DNA from: Neofusicoccum parvum | Taxonomy: Eukaryota; Ascomycota; Dothideomycetes; Botryosphaeriales; Botryosphaeriaceae | Assembly: GCA_020912385.1 (NCBI GenBank) | Contig: CP087221.1 | Coordinates: 1,240,001-1,304,000, forward strand | Reading direction: 5' to 3' | Length of the DNA: 64,000 bases | Notes under the pieces: model-generated | Seen by the model: only the letters and a program-made list of their open reading frames with translations | Told to the model about the DNA's origin: nothing | Databases searched by the model: none | Shown here: positions 59,159 through 64,000 of the stretch, piece by piece | Numbering within the stretch: the first letter of the stretch is position 1 | How the letters are laid out: each line of letters starts with the position of its first letter | Made by a program: the position numbers and the translations under genes

Positions 59159-60841
59159 ATGTCGGACACCACGGAGCGCCCGCAGTGCGGCAGCGAGGCC
59201 GGTACCGAGGAATACGATCTTCCCCTTCACGTCATCGCTCTTTGTGGGTCCCGCCTTCCCCCCCGGTCCGCAGTGGGGTTTGCTAACGTCCCCCAGTCCT
59301 TGTGTTGTTAACTAGTATTGGCGGTATGGACTACACCTCTGTACTGAAACCGTGCCTGGCTCTTCTAACGCGCCATCAGGAGCCGGCTTCCCCGTAATGG
59401 CCAAGAAGTTCCCTTGGATGAAGATTCCTCCCAAGGCCTTCTTCTTCTGCAAACATTTCGGTACTGGTGTGCTGATTGCCACGGCATTTGTCCACGTGCG
59501 TCGACCCTCTGTTCCAGTTGCACCTCCGACCTCCTGGTCTTTCCGAGCTTGGGCCTTTAATGTGACGCTCCGGTGCAAAGTCGAAGAGCTGTTGGCTAAT
59601 TAAGCTCCTTAAATCAGCTGCTCCCGACTGCCTTCTCTTCGCTTAATGACCCATGCCTGCCGCCGCTCTTCACCGATGACTACCCCGCGCTGCCTGGTGT
59701 CATCATGATGGGCTCGCTGTTCTCCCTGTTCGTCCTGGAGATGTACCTGAACTCCAAGATGGGCGGGCAAGCGCACAACCACGGCGGCCCCACCGGCCAG
59801 GCCATCTCGGCCCCGATTCCCATGCCCGCGCCGCGTGCCCCGCAGCGGCCTGCGCGCGAGCCCATGGCCCCGATGAGCCGCACCGAGTCTGAGGAGAGCT
59901 TCGAGAAGTCGTACGCGTGGAGCGACGCCAAGCAGGCCTACGTCCGCGACAGAGAGTAAGTTCCGAGTTCCGGGCCCCGCCGCGCATCTCCCGTCTCAGT
60001 GAGGGCTCTTCCAAGAGTTTCAGGCATCTCTGACACGTGAATCCAAACAGAGCCGAGATGGCCATGCCCACCATGGGCGACCAGAAGCCCTCCGAGATGC
60101 CCGCCTGGTTCATCGCCTTCTACTCGCAATACATCCGCCAACGCGATGAGATGCTCGCCCTGATCGACCGCCATGCGACCGCCCTCCCCGGCTACGACGC
60201 CAAGGGTGCCTCCGCCTCCGAGAAGGAAGTATCTTTCTTCGATGACGACCAGGACCTCGAGGAGGGCGGCCAGCCCGCCGTCGACCCCATGGTTCTCAAG
60301 AAGATGTCGCTCAACATCACCCTCCTGGAGGGTGGTATTCTGTTCCACTCGGTCTTCGTCGGCATGACTATATCCGCCACCACCGACGGCTTCGTCATCC
60401 TGCTCATCGCCATCATGTTCCACCAGACGTTCGAAGGTCTCGGTCTGGGCTCGCGTATCGCCGCCGTGCCGTTCCCCAAGGGCTCGCCCAAGCCGTGGCT
60501 GCTGGTCTTCGCGTTCGGCACCACCGCTCCCTTCGGCCAGGCCATCGGCCTGCTGTCGCGCAACTCGTTCGACGTCGCCTCTGCCCTCGGCCTCATCATG
60601 AACGGCACCTTCAACGCCATCTCGTCCGGCCTGCTCATCTACGCTGCGCTCGTCAACCTGCTGCAGGAGGATTTCCTGTCCGAGGAGGCCCGCATGATCA
60701 TGTCTAAGAAGGATCGTATCACCGCCTTCATCTACGTCCTTATGGGCGGTAAGTTTTCCTCTCGCCAGCCTATCTTACTGTTCCAAATATACTAATGCCG
60801 TCTCAGCTGCCGGCATGTCCATCGTTGGCGCTTTTGCCTAA
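59159..60841 (+). CDS. ZIP-family zinc/iron transporter (Zrt-like)
   Basis: Brings zinc (possibly iron) into the cytosol, probably at the plasma membrane. Six exons (59159-59243, 59297-59323, 59380-59495, 59618-59955, 60051-60748, 60807-60841) give 432 residues; exon 2 is only 27 nt and encodes part of helix 1. Eight hydrophobic helices are visible: ALFLVLLTSIGGAGFP, FGTGVLIATAFVHLLPTAF, PGVIMMGSLFSLFVLEMY, then, after a long loop (about 130-250), LEGGILFHSVFVGMTI and the metal-binding helix HQTFEGLGLGSR, ending GMSIVGAFA. The loop contains a HNHGG patch and acidic clusters, but fewer histidines than typical zinc-sensing loops. The last exon (35 nt) follows an ACTAAT branch site. Confidence 0.94.
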
Positions 60842-61776
60842 AAAGGCCAAGCAAACAAGCCAAATTCCTTGCTTGCGCCTTTGAGGGTGTTTGAAGGAGG
60901 GAGTCTCGCGGAGTGCCCTGTATGAGCAGGGCGTCCGCAAACCAACAGTGGTGCTGCTTCTGGTTTCGCCTCAAAATCACCTCCGCAAAGCACTTCCGAC
61001 TTCTTTCTCTAGAAGAGAAAAGAGATGGATGTTCGCTTTGTTGACGAAATGAAAGTCTTCTTTATTTTTAACGTGTACGACTATCATGGGATCCTAGCGG
61101 GGGTGTTGTGGGAGTACGTGCGAGAGGCTGGGGACTTTAATGGGACTGACTACGCGGTCGTTTTCTTTTTTTTTTAGTCAGTCCTTCTTCCTCCCCCGGA
61201 CTTAAAAGACGCTTCTTCCCACATATATCCTGTTTCATAATTTTTTTTTTGGGGTCACGTCTGGTTTTCAAACGAAGAGCGGTAGAAACGAGAGCGCAAA
61301 TTTGGAATCCATTCTTGCTGTTTTGACTGCGGTTCTATTCGATAGATCTCGAAGGAAGACCATGCAATTCAGCTCGTTCAAAAAACATCTCAATTACACC
61401 ACAGACGCATGCATGATGTGATCATGCCATGAAGTGATGTTTAAAAAGTGTCTGTGCGGCAGTTTGAGGATGCATGTACAAGGCCCTCCATTATAGTCTT
61501 GGCGAAGCGGAATTTGGCATTTGTCATTGTCACATCTGGCCTAGGTCTGCGACGCCAAGACTGCCCTTATCTGACATTGTTGCCTCTTCCAGGTAGTCCC
61601 TGCCTGCAGGTGTGTGCTCATACCGGGGATATTCGTTACAGAACGTGTCTGAAGCAGGCCAATAGCCGTTACCGGGTATTTAGCGGCATGAATTGCAAGT
61701 CACCCATTCGCCCAGCAAAGCTTATGCTTGATATCTCGTTATCCAATTGATCGGTATGATCTGCCATGCCATCCTA
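60842..61776. other. Intergenic between convergent ZIP and RecQ genes
   Basis: 935 bp with T-rich runs (near 61165-61180 and 61240-61250), consistent with 3' UTR ends. No gene or RNA gene seen. Confidence 0.5.

Positions 61777-64000
<2,224 letters not shown>

Overview
The window is nuclear DNA of a filamentous ascomycete (Pezizomycotina, probably Dothideomycetes-like). Most genes carry short spliceosomal introns (about 47-140 bp, GTAAGT/GTACGT donors, CTAAC-like branch sites, CAG/TAG acceptors). The gene content is typically fungal: ATG1, fungal-type HIS1 and DED1, a Zn2Cys6 regulator, an NRPS-like reductase, a GH79 enzyme and a berberine-bridge-like oxidase. Intergenic distances are large (0.4-4 kb). 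All exon models were built by hand from reading frames, splice signals and known family sequences, and every spliced model given keeps its frame unless stated otherwise.

Layout. 0-5.4 kb: the 3' part of a cytochrome P450 (cut by the window edge) and an adenylation-thiolation-reductase NRPS-like enzyme, a plausible metabolite pair. 6.0-7.9 kb: secreted GH79 glycosidase. 9.3-11.6 kb: HIS1 (ATP phosphoribosyltransferase) divergent from ribosomal protein eS28, with a Gcn4/CpcA-type TGAGTCA site between them. 12.7-15.8 kb: a RAD5/HLTF-type SNF2-RING ATPase. 17.3-20.4 kb: ATG1. 21.7-23.8 kb: MFS transporter. 25.6-27.8 kb: DED1. 28.6-30.7 kb: ER cyclophilin (with a likely alternative C-terminus) divergent from mitochondrial uS13. 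31.4-32.6 kb: DUF7730/2EXR-like protein. 34.8-35.7 kb: secreted alpha-carbonic anhydrase. 37.9-39.1 kb: an eroded DEAD-box-like protein. 39.4-41.5 kb: S10 serine carboxypeptidase. 42.3 kb: a tRNA-like gene with a long insert in the anticodon arm. 45.7-47.0 kb: FAD monooxygenase with a frameshift. 48.5-50.1 kb: FAD-linked oxidase. 52.6-53.4 kb: small Zn2Cys6 protein. 56.7-57.9 kb: zinc alcohol dehydrogenase. 59.2-60.8 kb: ZIP zinc transporter. 61.8-64.0 kb: RecQ helicase cut by the right edge.

How they work together. Housekeeping genes (HIS1, eS28, ATG1, DED1, cyclophilin B, uS13m, RecQ, HLTF-like) are interleaved with accessory genes: secreted hydrolases, redox enzymes and transporters. The stretch 41.5-56.7 kb is gene-poor and accessory in character, with scattered oxidoreductases and one small regulator but no PKS, NRPS or terpene backbone gene, so I do not call it a biosynthetic cluster. 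I see no transposase, CRISPR array or phage-like element. The most interesting signals are the cyclophilin whose last intron decides between an HVEL end and a membrane anchor, the eroded helicase at 38-39 kb, and the interrupted tRNA-like gene at 42.4 kb.
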